From Variovorax paradoxus (GTDB lineage Bacteria > Pseudomonadota > Gammaproteobacteria > Burkholderiales > Burkholderiaceae_C): 45,199 nucleotides of DNA. A model generated the notes under the pieces. It made no database searches. It was given only the letters and a program-made list of their open reading frames with translations, and had not been told where the DNA came from. This document shows positions 17,184 through 26,315 of this stretch, in pieces (within the stretch, counting starts at the first letter, position 1; each line of letters begins with the position of its first letter). The stretch is taken from NCBI RefSeq assembly GCF_018614955.1, contig NZ_JAGGNV010000074.1:1-45199 (forward strand). Reading direction: 5' to 3'. Made by a program: the position numbers and the translations under genes.

Positions 17184-18373
17184 GAATTTCCAGCCGCGCC
17201 GAGCGCATCGAGCCCTTCTACGTGATGGAAGTCGCCAAGGCGGCCTCCACGCTGGCGCGCGAATTCGCGCACACCGACCGGCCGATGATCTTCCTCAACA
17301 TCGGCGAACCCGACTTCACCGCGCCGCCGCTGGTGCAGGAGGCGGCCGCGCGCGCGGTGCGAGCCGGCGCGACGCGGTACACGCATGCCATCGGCCTCGA
17401 CCACCTGCGCGCGCGCATCAGCGGCTGGTACCGCGAGCGCTTCGCCGTCGATGTGCCGGCGCGCCGCATCGTGGTCACGGCCGGCGCATCGGCCGCGCTG
17501 CAGCTGGCCTGCCTGGCGCTGATCGAGGCCGGCGACGAAATGCTGCTGCCCGACCCCAGCTACCCCTGCAACCGCCACTTCGTGAGCGCCGCCGACGGCC
17601 GCGCCGTGCTGGTGCCGACCACGGCCGCCGAGCGCTTCCAGCTCAGCGCCGCCAAGGTCGAAGACGCCTGGACCGAACGCACGCGCGGCGTGCTGCTGGC
17701 ATCGCCCTCCAACCCGACCGGCACCTCGATCGCGCCCGACGAGCTGCGCCGCATCCACGAAGTGGTGTCGAAGCGTGGCGGCATCACGTTGATCGACGAG
17801 ATCTACCTCGGCCTCTCCTACGACAGCACTTTCGGCCAGACCGCGCTCGCGATCGACGACCAGGTCATCAGCATCAACAGCTTCAGCAAGTACTTCAACA
17901 TGACCGGCTGGCGCCTGGGCTGGCTGGTGGTGCCCGAGGCGCTGGTGCCGGTGATCGAACGGCTGGCGCAGAACCTCTTCATCTGCCCGAGCACCGTCTC
18001 GCAGTACGCGGCGCTCGCCTGCTTCGAGCCCGAGAGCATCGCCGAGTACGAACGCCGCCGCGCCGAATTCAAGGCCCGGCGCGACTGGTTCATTCCGCAG
18101 CTCGACGCGCTGGGCCTCAAGGTGCCGGTGGTGCCCGACGGCGCCTTCTATGCCTGGGCTGACTGCTCCGCCTTCGGCGAGAAGCTCGGCATCGCGAACA
18201 GCTGGGATTTCGCCTTCGAGGCGATGAAGAAAGCACATCTCGCGATCACGCCGGGCCGCGACTTCGGCTCGGCCGAAACCGCCCGCTTCGTTCGCTTCTC
18301 GACCGCCAGTTCGATGGCGCATCTCGAAGAATCGGTGGAGCGCCTGCGCGCCTGGGCCACCGTCGCTGCATGA
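17180..18373 (+). CDS. Class I/II PLP-dependent aminotransferase, 397 aa
   Basis: Fold-type I aminotransferase of the aspartate/alanine-aminotransferase group. FLNIGEPDFTAPP near the start, the cofactor region VTAGASAALQLA, LASPSNPTGT, and the PLP lysine in NSFSKYFNMTGWRLGW (about residue 237). The substrate cannot be told from the sequence; a primary amino acid such as Asp, Ala or aromatic is likely. Coupled by ATGA overlaps on both sides (nusB upstream, ybgC downstream), so it is expressed with the rib-nusB-tol run. Confidence 0.9.
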   Translation: MRISSRAERIEPFYVMEVAKAASTLAREFAHTDRPMIFLNIGEPDFTAPPLVQEAAARAVRAGATRYTHAIGLDHLRARISGWYRERFAVDVPARRIVVTAGASAALQLACLALIEAGDEMLLPDPSYPCNRHFVSAADGRAVLVPTTAAERFQLSAAKVEDAWTERTRGVLLASPSNPTGTSIAPDELRRIHEVVSKRGGITLIDEIYLGLSYDSTFGQTALAIDDQVISINSFSKYFNMTGWRLGWLVVPEALVPVIERLAQNLFICPSTVSQYAALACFEPESIAEYERRRAEFKARRDWFIPQLDALGLKVPVVPDGAFYAWADCSAFGEKLGIANSWDFAFEAMKKAHLAITPGRDFGSAETARFVRFSTASSMAHLEESVERLRAWATVAA

Positions 18374-18834
18374 GCTTTGCATTTCCGATCCGCGTCTACT
18401 GGGAAGACACCGATGCCGGCGGCATCGTCTTCTATGCCAATTACCTCAAGTACATGGAGCGTGCCCGCACCGAGTGGCTGCGCTCGCTCGGCATCGCACA
18501 GGGCCGGCTGCGCGAAGAGACCGGCGGCATCTTCGTGGTCAGCGAGACGCAGCTCAAATACCATCGGCCGGCGCGGCTCGACGACGAACTGCTGGTTACA
18601 GCCGAGCTCCGTCAGATGGGTTCCGCGTCCCTGATAATCGGCCAGCGCGTGCTATCAAAATCAGAGCACCATCCGGCAACCGGCCCGACGCCCGATACTG
18701 CGGTCCTTTGCGAAGGCACGATCCGCATCGGCTGGGTCAACGCGGCCACGCTGCGGCCCGCGCGCATCCCACCCCAAGTTTCGGGAACCCTCGGGCGCCA
18801 CGCCGGCTCCATGTCTCAACCTCAGAAGCCATGA
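18370..18834 (+). CDS. ybgC: Tol-Pal-associated acyl-CoA thioesterase YbgC, 154 aa
   Basis: Hotdog-fold 4-hydroxybenzoyl-CoA-type thioesterase. The motif YWEDTDAGGIVFYANYLKYMERARTE was identified near the N-terminus by its parts YWEDTDAGG and NYLKYMERAR, with the catalytic Asp in EDTDAGG. It heads the tol cluster, as is usual. Around residues 95-112 (nt 18645-18700) it has an extra stretch, LSKSEHHPATGPTPD, encoded by atypically AT-rich DNA with GCTATCAAAATCAGAGC at 18651-18667. This resembles a short interspersed repeat common in Comamonadaceae and may be an in-frame insertion. Start overlaps the previous stop. Confidence 0.93.
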   Translation: MSFAFPIRVYWEDTDAGGIVFYANYLKYMERARTEWLRSLGIAQGRLREETGGIFVVSETQLKYHRPARLDDELLVTAELRQMGSASLIIGQRVLSKSEHHPATGPTPDTAVLCEGTIRIGWVNAATLRPARIPPQVSGTLGRHAGSMSQPQKP

Positions 18835-19544
18835 ATCAAGAACTGTCGATCCTTTCCCTCCTGCTCCATGCCAGCCTTCCGGTGCAGTTTGTCGTGGCCT
18901 TGCTGCTCGTGGTGTCGGTCGCCAGCTGGGCTGCCATCTTCCGCAAGTTCTTCTCGCTCAAGCGCACGCGCGCGCTCAACGACGACTTCGAGCGCGAGTT
19001 CTGGTCCGGCACCAGCCTGAACGAACTGTTCTCCTCGGCCGCGCAGAACGCCAAGTTCGCGGGTCCGATGGAGCGCATCTTCGCCTCCGGCATGCGCGAG
19101 TACCAGAAGCTGCGCGAGCGCCACGTCTCCGACGCCGGCACGCTGCTCGACGGCGCGCGCCGCGCGATGCGTGCGAGCTTCCAGCGCGAGCTCGATGCGG
19201 TCGAGCAGAACCTGTCCTTCCTCGCCACCGTCGGTTCGGTCTCGCCCTACGTCGGCCTGTTCGGCACGGTGTGGGGGATCATGCATGCCTTCACTGGCCT
19301 CGCGGCGCTGGCGCAAGTGACGCTCTCCACCGTCGCGCCCGGCATCGCCGAAGCGCTGGTCGCCACCGCCATCGGCCTCTTCGCGGCCATTCCGGCCGTG
19401 GTGGCCTACAACCGCTTCGCCCGCGAGATCGACAAGATCGCGATCGCGCTCGAGACCTTCATCGAAGAGTTCTCGAACATCCTGCAGCGCAACCTGACGG
19501 CCCACGTCAACCCGGCATCGGTGACGCCGGCGACCGGCCGCTGA
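18831..19544 (+). CDS. tolQ: Tol-Pal system protein TolQ, 237 aa
   Basis: Inner-membrane proton-channel subunit that powers the Tol-Pal system for outer-membrane constriction and stability. Three membrane helices: FVVALLLVVSVASWAAIF (about 20-37), VGLFGTVWGIMHAFTG (about 138-160) and IAEALVATAIGLFAAIPAVV (about 171-195). The conserved TVGSVSPYVGLFGTVWG stretch is intact. The start overlaps the ybgC stop (ATGA). Confidence 0.97.
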   Translation: MNQELSILSLLLHASLPVQFVVALLLVVSVASWAAIFRKFFSLKRTRALNDDFEREFWSGTSLNELFSSAAQNAKFAGPMERIFASGMREYQKLRERHVSDAGTLLDGARRAMRASFQRELDAVEQNLSFLATVGSVSPYVGLFGTVWGIMHAFTGLAALAQVTLSTVAPGIAEALVATAIGLFAAIPAVVAYNRFAREIDKIAIALETFIEEFSNILQRNLTAHVNPASVTPATGR

Positions 19545-19560
19545 AGCGGAGCACCACGCC

Positions 19561-19998
19561 ATGCCAGCAATGTCCTCCCGCGGCCGCGGCCGCCGAACGA
19601 TCAACGAGATCAACATGGTCCCGTTCATCGACGTGATGCTGGTGCTCCTGATCATCTTCATGGTCACGGCGCCGCTGATCACGCCGAGCGTGATCAACCT
19701 GCCTACGGTGGATCGCGCCAACAAGCAGCCCGACAAGCCGATCGAGATCGTCATCAAGAGCGACGACGAGGTCCAGATCAAGAAGGACCCGTCCACCGGC
19801 AGCGGCGCCACCTCGATCCCCATGACGCAGATCGGCACGGCGGCCAAGACCGCGCAGGGCGGCGACGACCAGCGCCCGGTGGTCATCAGCGCCGACAAGT
19901 CGGTCAAGTACGAGACGGTGGTCAAGGCGATGAACGCGCTCAAGCGCAGTGGCGTCGAGCGCGTCGGCCTCTCGGTCACGACCACGGGCGCGAAGTGA
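19561..19998 (+). CDS. tolR: Tol-Pal system protein TolR, 145 aa
   Basis: Stator partner of TolQ, one N-terminal membrane helix followed by a periplasmic domain. The motif INEINMVPFIDVMLVLLIIF contains the conserved membrane Asp (in FIDVML) needed for proton flow. ATG 19570 is a possible alternative start. The stop overlaps the tolA start by one base (TGATG). Confidence 0.97.
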   Translation: MPAMSSRGRGRRTINEINMVPFIDVMLVLLIIFMVTAPLITPSVINLPTVDRANKQPDKPIEIVIKSDDEVQIKKDPSTGSGATSIPMTQIGTAAKTAQGGDDQRPVVISADKSVKYETVVKAMNALKRSGVERVGLSVTTTGAK

Positions 19999-20948
19999 TG
20001 GCCTTGGCCTCTTCGCTGATGTCGCTCGGCGCCGACCGCCCGGAGTTCGCGCCGCCGCCGCAACGCGGCACGCCGCGTGCCGTGCTGCTGGCGCTGCTGG
20101 CGCATGGCTTGCTCATCATCGCGCTGACCTGGGGCGTGAGCTGGCGCCGCGAAGCGGAAGACGCCGCGATCGAAGCCGAGCTCTGGTCGTCGACCGTGCA
20201 GCAGGCCGCGCCGCGACTCAGCGCGCCGCCGGTGCCGACGCCGCCGCCCCCCACGCCTGCACCGACCCCGGCACCACCTCCGCCGCCGCCGCCGCCCCCG
20301 CAGGTCCGGCCGCCGGAACCCGCACCGGCGCCGCGCGCGCCCGACATCGCGCTGGAGCGCGAGAAGAAGCTGAAGGAGCAGAAGGCACGCGAGCGCGAGC
20401 TCGAACAGGCCCAGCAGCAACAGAAGAAGCTCGAGGCCGCCAAGAAGGCCGCGCAGGAAAAGAAGGAACTCGAAGCGAAGCAGCGCGCCGAGGACGAGGC
20501 CGAGCGCAAGAAGGCGGAGCAGCAGAAGCAGGCCGAAGCCAAGAAGAAGCAGGAAGCCGAGGCCAAGCAGGCAGCCGCCGATCGTGCAGCGACGCTCAAG
20601 CGCATGCAGGGGCTGGCAGGCGCCAGCGGTGACGACAACTCGAAAGGGGCTGCGCTGAAGGCCTCCGGCCCTTCGGGCGGCTACGGAGCGAGGATCGCGG
20701 CAGCCGTGCGCCCCAACATCGTCTACCCCGATGCCGATCTCGTGAGCGGCAATCCGACCGCGGAATTCGACGTCAACTTGGCGCCCGATGGCACGATCGT
20801 GGGCGTCAAGCTACGCAAATCGAGCGGTGTGGCGAGTTGGGACGATGCCGCAGAGCGCGGGCTCCGTAGAACGGAAAAGGTACCGCGCGACGTAGATGGC
20901 CGCATCTTCCCTTCGCTGACAGTGGTGCTTCAGCCAAAGCAGCGCTGA
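19998..20948 (+). CDS. tolA: Cell envelope integrity protein TolA, 316 aa
   Basis: Links TolQR to Pal and TolB across the periplasm. One N-terminal membrane helix (AVLLALLAHGLLIIALTWGV, about 27-47) and a Pro-rich linker (about 75-112). A long charged Lys/Glu/Ala coiled coil (about 115-200) follows, then a compact C-terminal domain (YGARIAAAVRPNIVYPDADL onward) typical of TolA domain III. It is the last gene of the operon here: tolB and pal are not found downstream, since dnaE comes in on the other strand after 9 bp, so they must lie elsewhere. Confidence 0.95.
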   Translation: MALASSLMSLGADRPEFAPPPQRGTPRAVLLALLAHGLLIIALTWGVSWRREAEDAAIEAELWSSTVQQAAPRLSAPPVPTPPPPTPAPTPAPPPPPPPPPQVRPPEPAPAPRAPDIALEREKKLKEQKARERELEQAQQQQKKLEAAKKAAQEKKELEAKQRAEDEAERKKAEQQKQAEAKKKQEAEAKQAAADRAATLKRMQGLAGASGDDNSKGAALKASGPSGGYGARIAAAVRPNIVYPDADLVSGNPTAEFDVNLAPDGTIVGVKLRKSSGVASWDDAAERGLRRTEKVPRDVDGRIFPSLTVVLQPKQR

Positions 20949-20957
20949 AAGCGCCCG

Positions 20958-23900
20958 CTACTCGTAGACCACCGCCGCGCGGCCGGCATCGGCCTGCGCC
21001 GTCCAGCTCGCGAGCGCGGCGTCGGTCGGGAAGAACTTCGCGCGCTCGCCGAGCTGCAGCTCGACCTGCGCGGCGCCGCGCGCCATCGACAGGCGCACCG
21101 CCAGCCCCTGCTGCAGCTCGCCGTGCTCGCTCTGTTCGGTGCGCGGCGGAAAGTCGCGCACCAGCCGCGCGATGTCCGGCGCCTTGCCGTTGACCGCCAC
21201 GCGCAGGAACTTGCCGAAGCGGCAGCGCGCTGCGGCCAAATCCCACACCTGCTGCACCTGGAAACGCGCCTCGAAGCCGCCGCGGCCCGGCTGCAGGCGG
21301 CCGCTCACGATCACCAGTTCGTCGTCCTTCAGCACGTTGCGGTTGGCGTTGAAGAGCGCCTCGTCGGCGGTCGCGTCGATGGCGCCCGACTTGTCGTCGA
21401 GCTTGAAGATCGCGAGCCGCCCGCGCTGCCCATTGATGACGCGGAAGTCGCTCACGATGCCCGCGATCACCTGCTGCTCGCGGCTGTCGATCAGGTCGTC
21501 GATCTCGCGCTTGCAGAAGCGCCGCACCTCGTGCGCCACTTCGTCGAACAGATGGCCCGAGAGGTAGAAGCCGATCGCCGTCTTCTCGTAGGTCAGGCGC
21601 TCCTTCACGCCCCAGGGCGTGGCGTCGATGAGCTCGGGTTCCTGCGTCGCGGAGCCATGCTCGCAGTCGCCGAAGATGTCGACCTGCGAGGCGTTGGCCT
21701 CGGTCGCGCTCGCGAATTCGAAGGCGCGGTCGACCGAGGCGATCAGCGAAGCGCGGTTTTGCTGCAGCGAATCGAAGGCGCCGGCCTTGATCAGCGCCTC
21801 GACGGTGCGCTTGTTGATGCGCTGGCGGTCCACGCGCACGCAGAAGTCGAACAGGCTCTTGAAGGGGCCGCCCTCTTCCCGCGCCTTGACCACCGCTTCG
21901 ACCGCCAGTTGCCCCGTGCCCTTGACCGCGCCGAGCCCGTAGCGAATCACCTTGTCGGTGACCGGCTCGAAGCGGTAGTTGCCGCGGTTCACGTCCGGCG
22001 GCTCGAAGGTCATGCCGAAGTTCTTCTGCGCGTCCTCGAACAACACCTTGAGCTTGTCGGTGTCGTCCATTTCCACGGTCATGTTGGCGCAGAAGAACTC
22101 GGCCGTGTAATGGACCTTGAGCCAGCCGGTATGATAGGCCAGGAGCGAGTAGGCGGCCGCGTGCGACTTGTTGAAGCCGTAGCCCGCGAACTTCTCCATC
22201 AAGTCGAAGATCTCGTCGGCCTTCTGCTGGTCGATGCCGTTCACCGCCGCGCCCTTGCGGAAGATCTCGCGGTGCTCGGCCATCTCCTCGGCCTTCTTCT
22301 TGCCCATCGCGCGGCGCAGCAGGTCGGCGCCGCCGAGCGAGTAGCCGCCCAGGATCTGCGCGGTCTGCATCACCTGTTCCTGGTAGACCATGATCCCGTA
22401 GGTCTCCGAGAGCATTTCTTCGACCAGCGGATGCGGGTACTCCACCGGCTCGCGGCCATGCTTGCGCGCGACGAAGCTGGGGATCAGGTCCATCGGACCC
22501 GGACGGTACAGCGCGTTGAGCGCGATCAGGTCTTCCAGCCGCGTCGGCCGCGCGTCCTTCAGCATGCCCTGCATGCCGCGCGATTCGAACTGGAACACGG
22601 CCTCGGTCTTGCCCTCGGCGAAGAGCCGGTAGGTCGGCGCATCGTCGAGCCGGATGTTCTCGTAGGCGAAGTTCTCCTGGCCCTTGTGGCGCTGGACGAT
22701 GAACTCCTTCGCGATCTCGAGGATCGTGAGCGTGGCCAGGCCCAGAAAGTCGAACTTCACCAGGCCGATGGCTTCGACGTCGTCCTTGTCGTACTGGCTC
22801 ACGGCCGAGTCGCTGCCCGGCTGCTGGTAGAGCGGGCAGAAGTCGGTGAGCTTGCCAGGCGCGATCAGCACGCCGCCGGCATGCATGCCGATGTTGCGCG
22901 TCATGCCTTCGAGCTTCTGCGCCAGCTCGACCAGCATGCGGACTTCTTCCTCCTTCTCGATGCGGGCCGCGAGCTGCGGCTCCATCTCGATCGCGTAGTT
23001 GTTCTTGTCGCCTTCGGGCTTCGGCGAAGGCGGGTACTGGATCGTGACCGGCTGCCCCGGCTTGTTCGGGATCAGCTTGCTGATGCCGTCGCAGAACATG
23101 TAGCTCATGTCGAGCACGCGGCCCACGTCGCGGATGGCAGCGCGCGCGGCCATGGTGCCGAAGGTCGCGATCTGGCTCACCGCGTCGCGGCCGTACTTGT
23201 CCTTCACGTAGTCGATCACGCGGTCGCGGTTGCCCTGGCAGAAGTCGATGTCGAAGTCGGGCATCGAGACACGCTCGGGGTTCAGGAAGCGTTCGAACAG
23301 CAGCTTGTATTCGAGCGGATCGAGGTCGGTGATCTTCAGCGCATAGGCCACCAGCGAGCCCGCGCCGGAGCCGCGGCCGGGGCCGACCGGGCAGCCGTTC
23401 TTCTTGGCCCAGTTGATGAAGTCGCCCACGATCAGGAAGTAGCCGGGGAAGCCCATCTTCAGGATCGTGTTGATCTCGAACTCGAGCCGTTCGACATAGC
23501 GCGGGCGCTCGGCGTCGCGCTTGGCGACCTCGGGGTACAGATGCGCGAGGCGCTCTTCAAGTCCCTCGAAGGAGGCAACGCGGAAGTACTCCTCGATCGG
23601 CATGCCGTTGGGCGTCGGGAAGTTCGGCAGCTGCGGCTTGCCGAGCACCAGCGTCAGGTTGCAGCGCTTGGCGATCTCGACCGTGTTGGCGATCGCGCTC
23701 GGCACGTCGGCGAAGAGCGCTTCCATCTCGGCCGCGGACTTGAAATACTGCTCCTGCGTGAACTTGCGCACGCGGCGCGGGTTGCCGAGGATCTCGCCTT
23801 CCGATATGCAGACGCGCGCCTCGTGCGCCTCGAAGTCCTCGGCCGTCGCGAACTGCACCGGATGCGTGGCCACCACCGGCAGCCCGAGCCTTGCGGCCAG

Positions 23901-24458
23901 CTGCACCGCGGCCACCACGTGCGGCTCGTCCTCGGGGCGACCGGCGCGCTGCAGCTCGATGTAGAAGCGATGCGGGAAGAGGCCTGCCAGCTGCAGCGCG
24001 ATCTCGGCCGCGCGCTCGGCCTGGCCCTGCAGCAGCGGCGCGCCGAGCGGGCCGGCCTGCGCGCCCGAGAGCGCGATCAGCCCGCCCTGCAGTTCCTCGA
24101 TCCAGGCCAGCTTGCAGACCGCCTGCGCCTGGCCGCGACCCACGTTCTGCGTCCAGGCGCGCGCCAGCAGCTCGGACAGGTGCAGGTAGCCTTCCGTGTT
24201 CTGCACCAAGAGCACGATGCGCGTGAGCGCGCCGATCTCCGCGCCCAGGCCTTCGAGAAACACTTCGGCACCGAGCACCGGCTTGACGCCCTTGCCGCGC
24301 GCCTCCTTGTAGAACTTGACCGCGCCGAAGAGATTGTTGAGATCGGTGATCGCCAGCGCCGGCTGCCGGTCGGCCGAAGCGGCCTTGACGACTTCGTCGA
24401 TTCGGTTGGTGCCGTCGACGACGGAAAACTCGGTGTGCAGGCGCAGGTGAACGAACAT
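20958..24458 (-). CDS. dnaE: DNA polymerase III subunit alpha DnaE, 1166 aa
   Basis: Replicative polymerase catalytic subunit. PHP domain at the N-terminus (FVHLRLHTEFSVVDGTNR). Polymerase active-site region with GPGRGSGAGSLVAY and the two catalytic aspartates in MPDFDIDFC. The finger and thumb region includes YQEQVMQTAQ and GYGFNKSHAAAYSLLAY. The C-terminal OB fold (IVSDFRVINGQRGRLAIFKLDD) precedes the tail. Length is normal. ATG 24458 (MFVHLRLHTEF) is the usual family start; ATG 24467 and 24491 lie in frame upstream. TACAAT lies 7 nt before ATG 24458, so the mRNA may be leaderless. Confidence 0.97.
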   Translation of the reverse strand: MFVHLRLHTEFSVVDGTNRIDEVVKAASADRQPALAITDLNNLFGAVKFYKEARGKGVKPVLGAEVFLEGLGAEIGALTRIVLLVQNTEGYLHLSELLARAWTQNVGRGQAQAVCKLAWIEELQGGLIALSGAQAGPLGAPLLQGQAERAAEIALQLAGLFPHRFYIELQRAGRPEDEPHVVAAVQLAARLGLPVVATHPVQFATAEDFEAHEARVCISEGEILGNPRRVRKFTQEQYFKSAAEMEALFADVPSAIANTVEIAKRCNLTLVLGKPQLPNFPTPNGMPIEEYFRVASFEGLEERLAHLYPEVAKRDAERPRYVERLEFEINTILKMGFPGYFLIVGDFINWAKKNGCPVGPGRGSGAGSLVAYALKITDLDPLEYKLLFERFLNPERVSMPDFDIDFCQGNRDRVIDYVKDKYGRDAVSQIATFGTMAARAAIRDVGRVLDMSYMFCDGISKLIPNKPGQPVTIQYPPSPKPEGDKNNYAIEMEPQLAARIEKEEEVRMLVELAQKLEGMTRNIGMHAGGVLIAPGKLTDFCPLYQQPGSDSAVSQYDKDDVEAIGLVKFDFLGLATLTILEIAKEFIVQRHKGQENFAYENIRLDDAPTYRLFAEGKTEAVFQFESRGMQGMLKDARPTRLEDLIALNALYRPGPMDLIPSFVARKHGREPVEYPHPLVEEMLSETYGIMVYQEQVMQTAQILGGYSLGGADLLRRAMGKKKAEEMAEHREIFRKGAAVNGIDQQKADEIFDLMEKFAGYGFNKSHAAAYSLLAYHTGWLKVHYTAEFFCANMTVEMDDTDKLKVLFEDAQKNFGMTFEPPDVNRGNYRFEPVTDKVIRYGLGAVKGTGQLAVEAVVKAREEGGPFKSLFDFCVRVDRQRINKRTVEALIKAGAFDSLQQNRASLIASVDRAFEFASATEANASQVDIFGDCEHGSATQEPELIDATPWGVKERLTYEKTAIGFYLSGHLFDEVAHEVRRFCKREIDDLIDSREQQVIAGIVSDFRVINGQRGRLAIFKLDDKSGAIDATADEALFNANRNVLKDDELVIVSGRLQPGRGGFEARFQVQQVWDLAAARCRFGKFLRVAVNGKAPDIARLVRDFPPRTEQSEHGELQQGLAVRLSMARGAAQVELQLGERAKFFPTDAALASWTAQADAGRAAVVYE

Positions 24459-24521
24459 GGGGTGCATTGTAGAAAGCGGCACCTCCACCATGTGAGTTGG
24501 TCGTACCTACAATCGCGCCCC
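24459..24521. promoter_or_regulatory. Divergent dnaE/trhO promoter region with two TACAAT boxes
   Basis: Only 63 bp separate the two start codons. On the minus strand TACAAT (24466-24471) lies 7 nt before the dnaE ATG. On the plus strand TACAAT (24508-24513) lies 8 nt before the trhO GTG. As -10 boxes these would start transcription at or within a few bases of each start codon, giving leaderless messages. I see no good -35 at either. Confidence 0.45.
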
Positions 24522-25307
24522 GTGCAAGAGATTTTGAATATCGCGGCCTACAAATTCGTCCAGATCGACGACGGCGAGGCCCTGCGCGACACGTTGCGCA
24601 AACATACCCATGCGCTGGCGCTCAAGGGCACCATCCTGCTCGCGCCCGAGGGCATCAATCTGTTCCTCGCGGGCGAGAAGGATGCGGTGCATGACTTCCT
24701 CCGGGGTCTGCGTGCCGATCCACGTTTCGCCGATCTGGAAACCAAGGAGAGCTGGTCCCAGGCCCAGCCCTTCCGCCGCATGCTGGTCAAGCTGAAGCGC
24801 GAGATCATCCGCATGGACCATCCGGCCATCCAACCCGCCGCGGGCCGTGCGCCCGGCGTCGATGCGCCCACCCTCAAGCGCTGGCTCGACCAGGGACACG
24901 ACGATGCGGGCAAGCCGATCGCGCTGCTCGACACGCGCAACGCCTTCGAGGTCGACCACGGCAGCTTCGACGGCGCCATCGACTGGCGCATCGGCAAGTT
25001 CACCGATTTCCCGAAGGCGCTGAAGAAGCATCGCGAAGACCTGGCCGGCAAGACGGTGGTGAGCTTCTGCACCGGCGGCATCCGCTGCGAAAAGGCCGCG
25101 ATCCTGATGCGCGAGGAAGGCGTGGCCGACGTGCTTCAGCTCGAAGGCGGCATCCTCAAGTACTTCGAGCAGGTCGGCGGCGCGCACTACCACGGCGAGT
25201 GTTTCGTGTTCGACGGCCGCGAGACCCTGGCGCCCGATCTGAGCGCACGGGCCAGCGGGGCCAGCGCCCGGGCCGCGGAAGACCCGGACATCGCGATCAA
25301 GCGCTGA
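24522..25307 (+). CDS. trhO: tRNA uridine(34) hydroxylase TrhO (rhodanese family, UPF0176), 261 aa
   Basis: Rhodanese-related enzyme; the TrhO family makes 5-hydroxyuridine at tRNA position 34. The N-terminal domain has ALKGTILLAPEGINLFLAG. The rhodanese domain begins near LLDTRNAFEVDHGSF and carries the catalytic-loop cysteine in SFCTGGIRCEKAA, the family signature. The C-terminus (YHGECFVFDGR) is normal. The start is GTG 24522 (VQEILNIAAYKFVQ); TTG 24533 is out of frame and no ATG is suitable. A family repeat follows the stop. Confidence 0.93.
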   Translation: MQEILNIAAYKFVQIDDGEALRDTLRKHTHALALKGTILLAPEGINLFLAGEKDAVHDFLRGLRADPRFADLETKESWSQAQPFRRMLVKLKREIIRMDHPAIQPAAGRAPGVDAPTLKRWLDQGHDDAGKPIALLDTRNAFEVDHGSFDGAIDWRIGKFTDFPKALKKHREDLAGKTVVSFCTGGIRCEKAAILMREEGVADVLQLEGGILKYFEQVGGAHYHGECFVFDGRETLAPDLSARASGASARAAEDPDIAIKR

Positions 25308-25308
25308 A

Positions 25309-25392
25309 CTGGCCCCCACGCTCCCCCACTTCGTGTGGGTCGCTGCCCCCCGACGGGGCCGCAGGCCGCCTTGGGGCGGCCCGGCGCCGGCC
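25309..25392 (+). repeat. Dispersed GC-rich palindromic repeat, copy 1
   Basis: Copy 1 carries the two conserved blocks of the repeat: CACTTCGTGTG at 25327-25337 and GGCCGCCTTGGGGCGGCC starting at 25364, followed by CGGCGCCGGCC. The second block is itself palindromic (GGCCGCC/GGCGGCC). It lies between the convergent trhO and pirin genes, where it may also act as a bidirectional terminator. Confidence 0.8.
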
Positions 25393-25397
25393 TGAGC

Positions 25398-26315
25398 TCA
25401 AACCGGCGTCGTGCCCGTGTCGGGCGGCGCCTGCACCTGGAAGGGATGTCCCGGCAGCGGAATGAATTCGGTCTCGCCCGGCACATGGCCCATGCGCTGG
25501 GCCGACCAGTCGGCGCCGGCTTCGAGGATGCGCTCGCGCCGGCTGGAGACGAAGTTCCAGGTGATGAAGCGCGAACCGTCGAGCGGCTCGCCGCCGATGA
25601 CCACGATGCGAACGGCCTGCTGCGCCTGCAGCGTGCCGCTCTCGCCTTCGGGCAGCATGGCCATGGTGTGCTGCGCGACGGGCTCGCCGTCGAGCGTCAA
25701 CGCACCGTCGACCGCATAGATCGCAAGCTCAGGCGCGAGCGCAGGCAATTCGAAGCTGGCGCCGGCGGGCAGGGCCACGTCGAGATACAAGGTCTTCGAG
25801 AAGGTCTTCACCGGCGAACGCACGCCGAAGGCTTCACCCACCAGCACCCGCACGGCCACGCCTTGCACTTCGAGTTCGGGGATCTGCTCGGCCGCGGTGT
25901 GCGAGAAGCTTGGCGCGACATCCTCGTAGGCCTGCGGCAACGCGGCCCAGAGCTGCAGGCCGTGGTTGACGTAGCTCGCATCGAGCAGATGTTCGGGCTT
26001 GCGCTCCGAGTGCACGATGCCGCGCCCCGCCGTCATCCAGTTGATCGCGCCGGGGCGAATCTCCTGCACTACGCCGAGGCTGTCGCGATGCATCATCGCG
26101 CCCTCGAAAAGATAAGTGACCGTGGAGAGGCCGATGTGGGGGTGCGGCCGCACGTCGTGCTCGTTGCCGGGCTGCTCGGTGGCCGGCCCGAAATGATCGA
26201 AGAAAACGAAGGGCCCGACCGAGCGCCGCTTCGCGGCCGGCAGCAGGCGCCGGACCTTGAAGCCTCCGCCGAGGTCCTTGTCATGCGGTCGGAGCAGAAG
26301 CAGCTGTTCGGTCAT
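25398..26315 (-). CDS. Pirin family protein, 305 aa
   Basis: Bicupin of the pirin family. The N-terminal cupin carries the metal ligands: two His in RPHPHIGLSTV, then His and Glu in GIVHSERKP. This matches the Fe-binding His-His-His-Glu set known in pirins, some of which show quercetinase activity. The C-terminal cupin (about 180-275) lacks the ligands, as usual. ATG 26315 overlaps the flavodoxin-like gene's stop (ATGA), so it is the last gene of a four-gene operon. Confidence 0.92.
   Translation of the reverse strand: MTEQLLLLRPHDKDLGGGFKVRRLLPAAKRRSVGPFVFFDHFGPATEQPGNEHDVRPHPHIGLSTVTYLFEGAMMHRDSLGVVQEIRPGAINWMTAGRGIVHSERKPEHLLDASYVNHGLQLWAALPQAYEDVAPSFSHTAAEQIPELEVQGVAVRVLVGEAFGVRSPVKTFSKTLYLDVALPAGASFELPALAPELAIYAVDGALTLDGEPVAQHTMAMLPEGESGTLQAQQAVRIVVIGGEPLDGSRFITWNFVSSRRERILEAGADWSAQRMGHVPGETEFIPLPGHPFQVQAPPDTGTTPV

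Noticed and set aside
21123..25307. A 1394-codon open frame on the plus strand across dnaE
   Set aside because: It is the antisense shadow of dnaE in GC-rich DNA; only its last 261 codons (trhO) resemble a protein. The dnaE motifs on the other strand are unmistakable.
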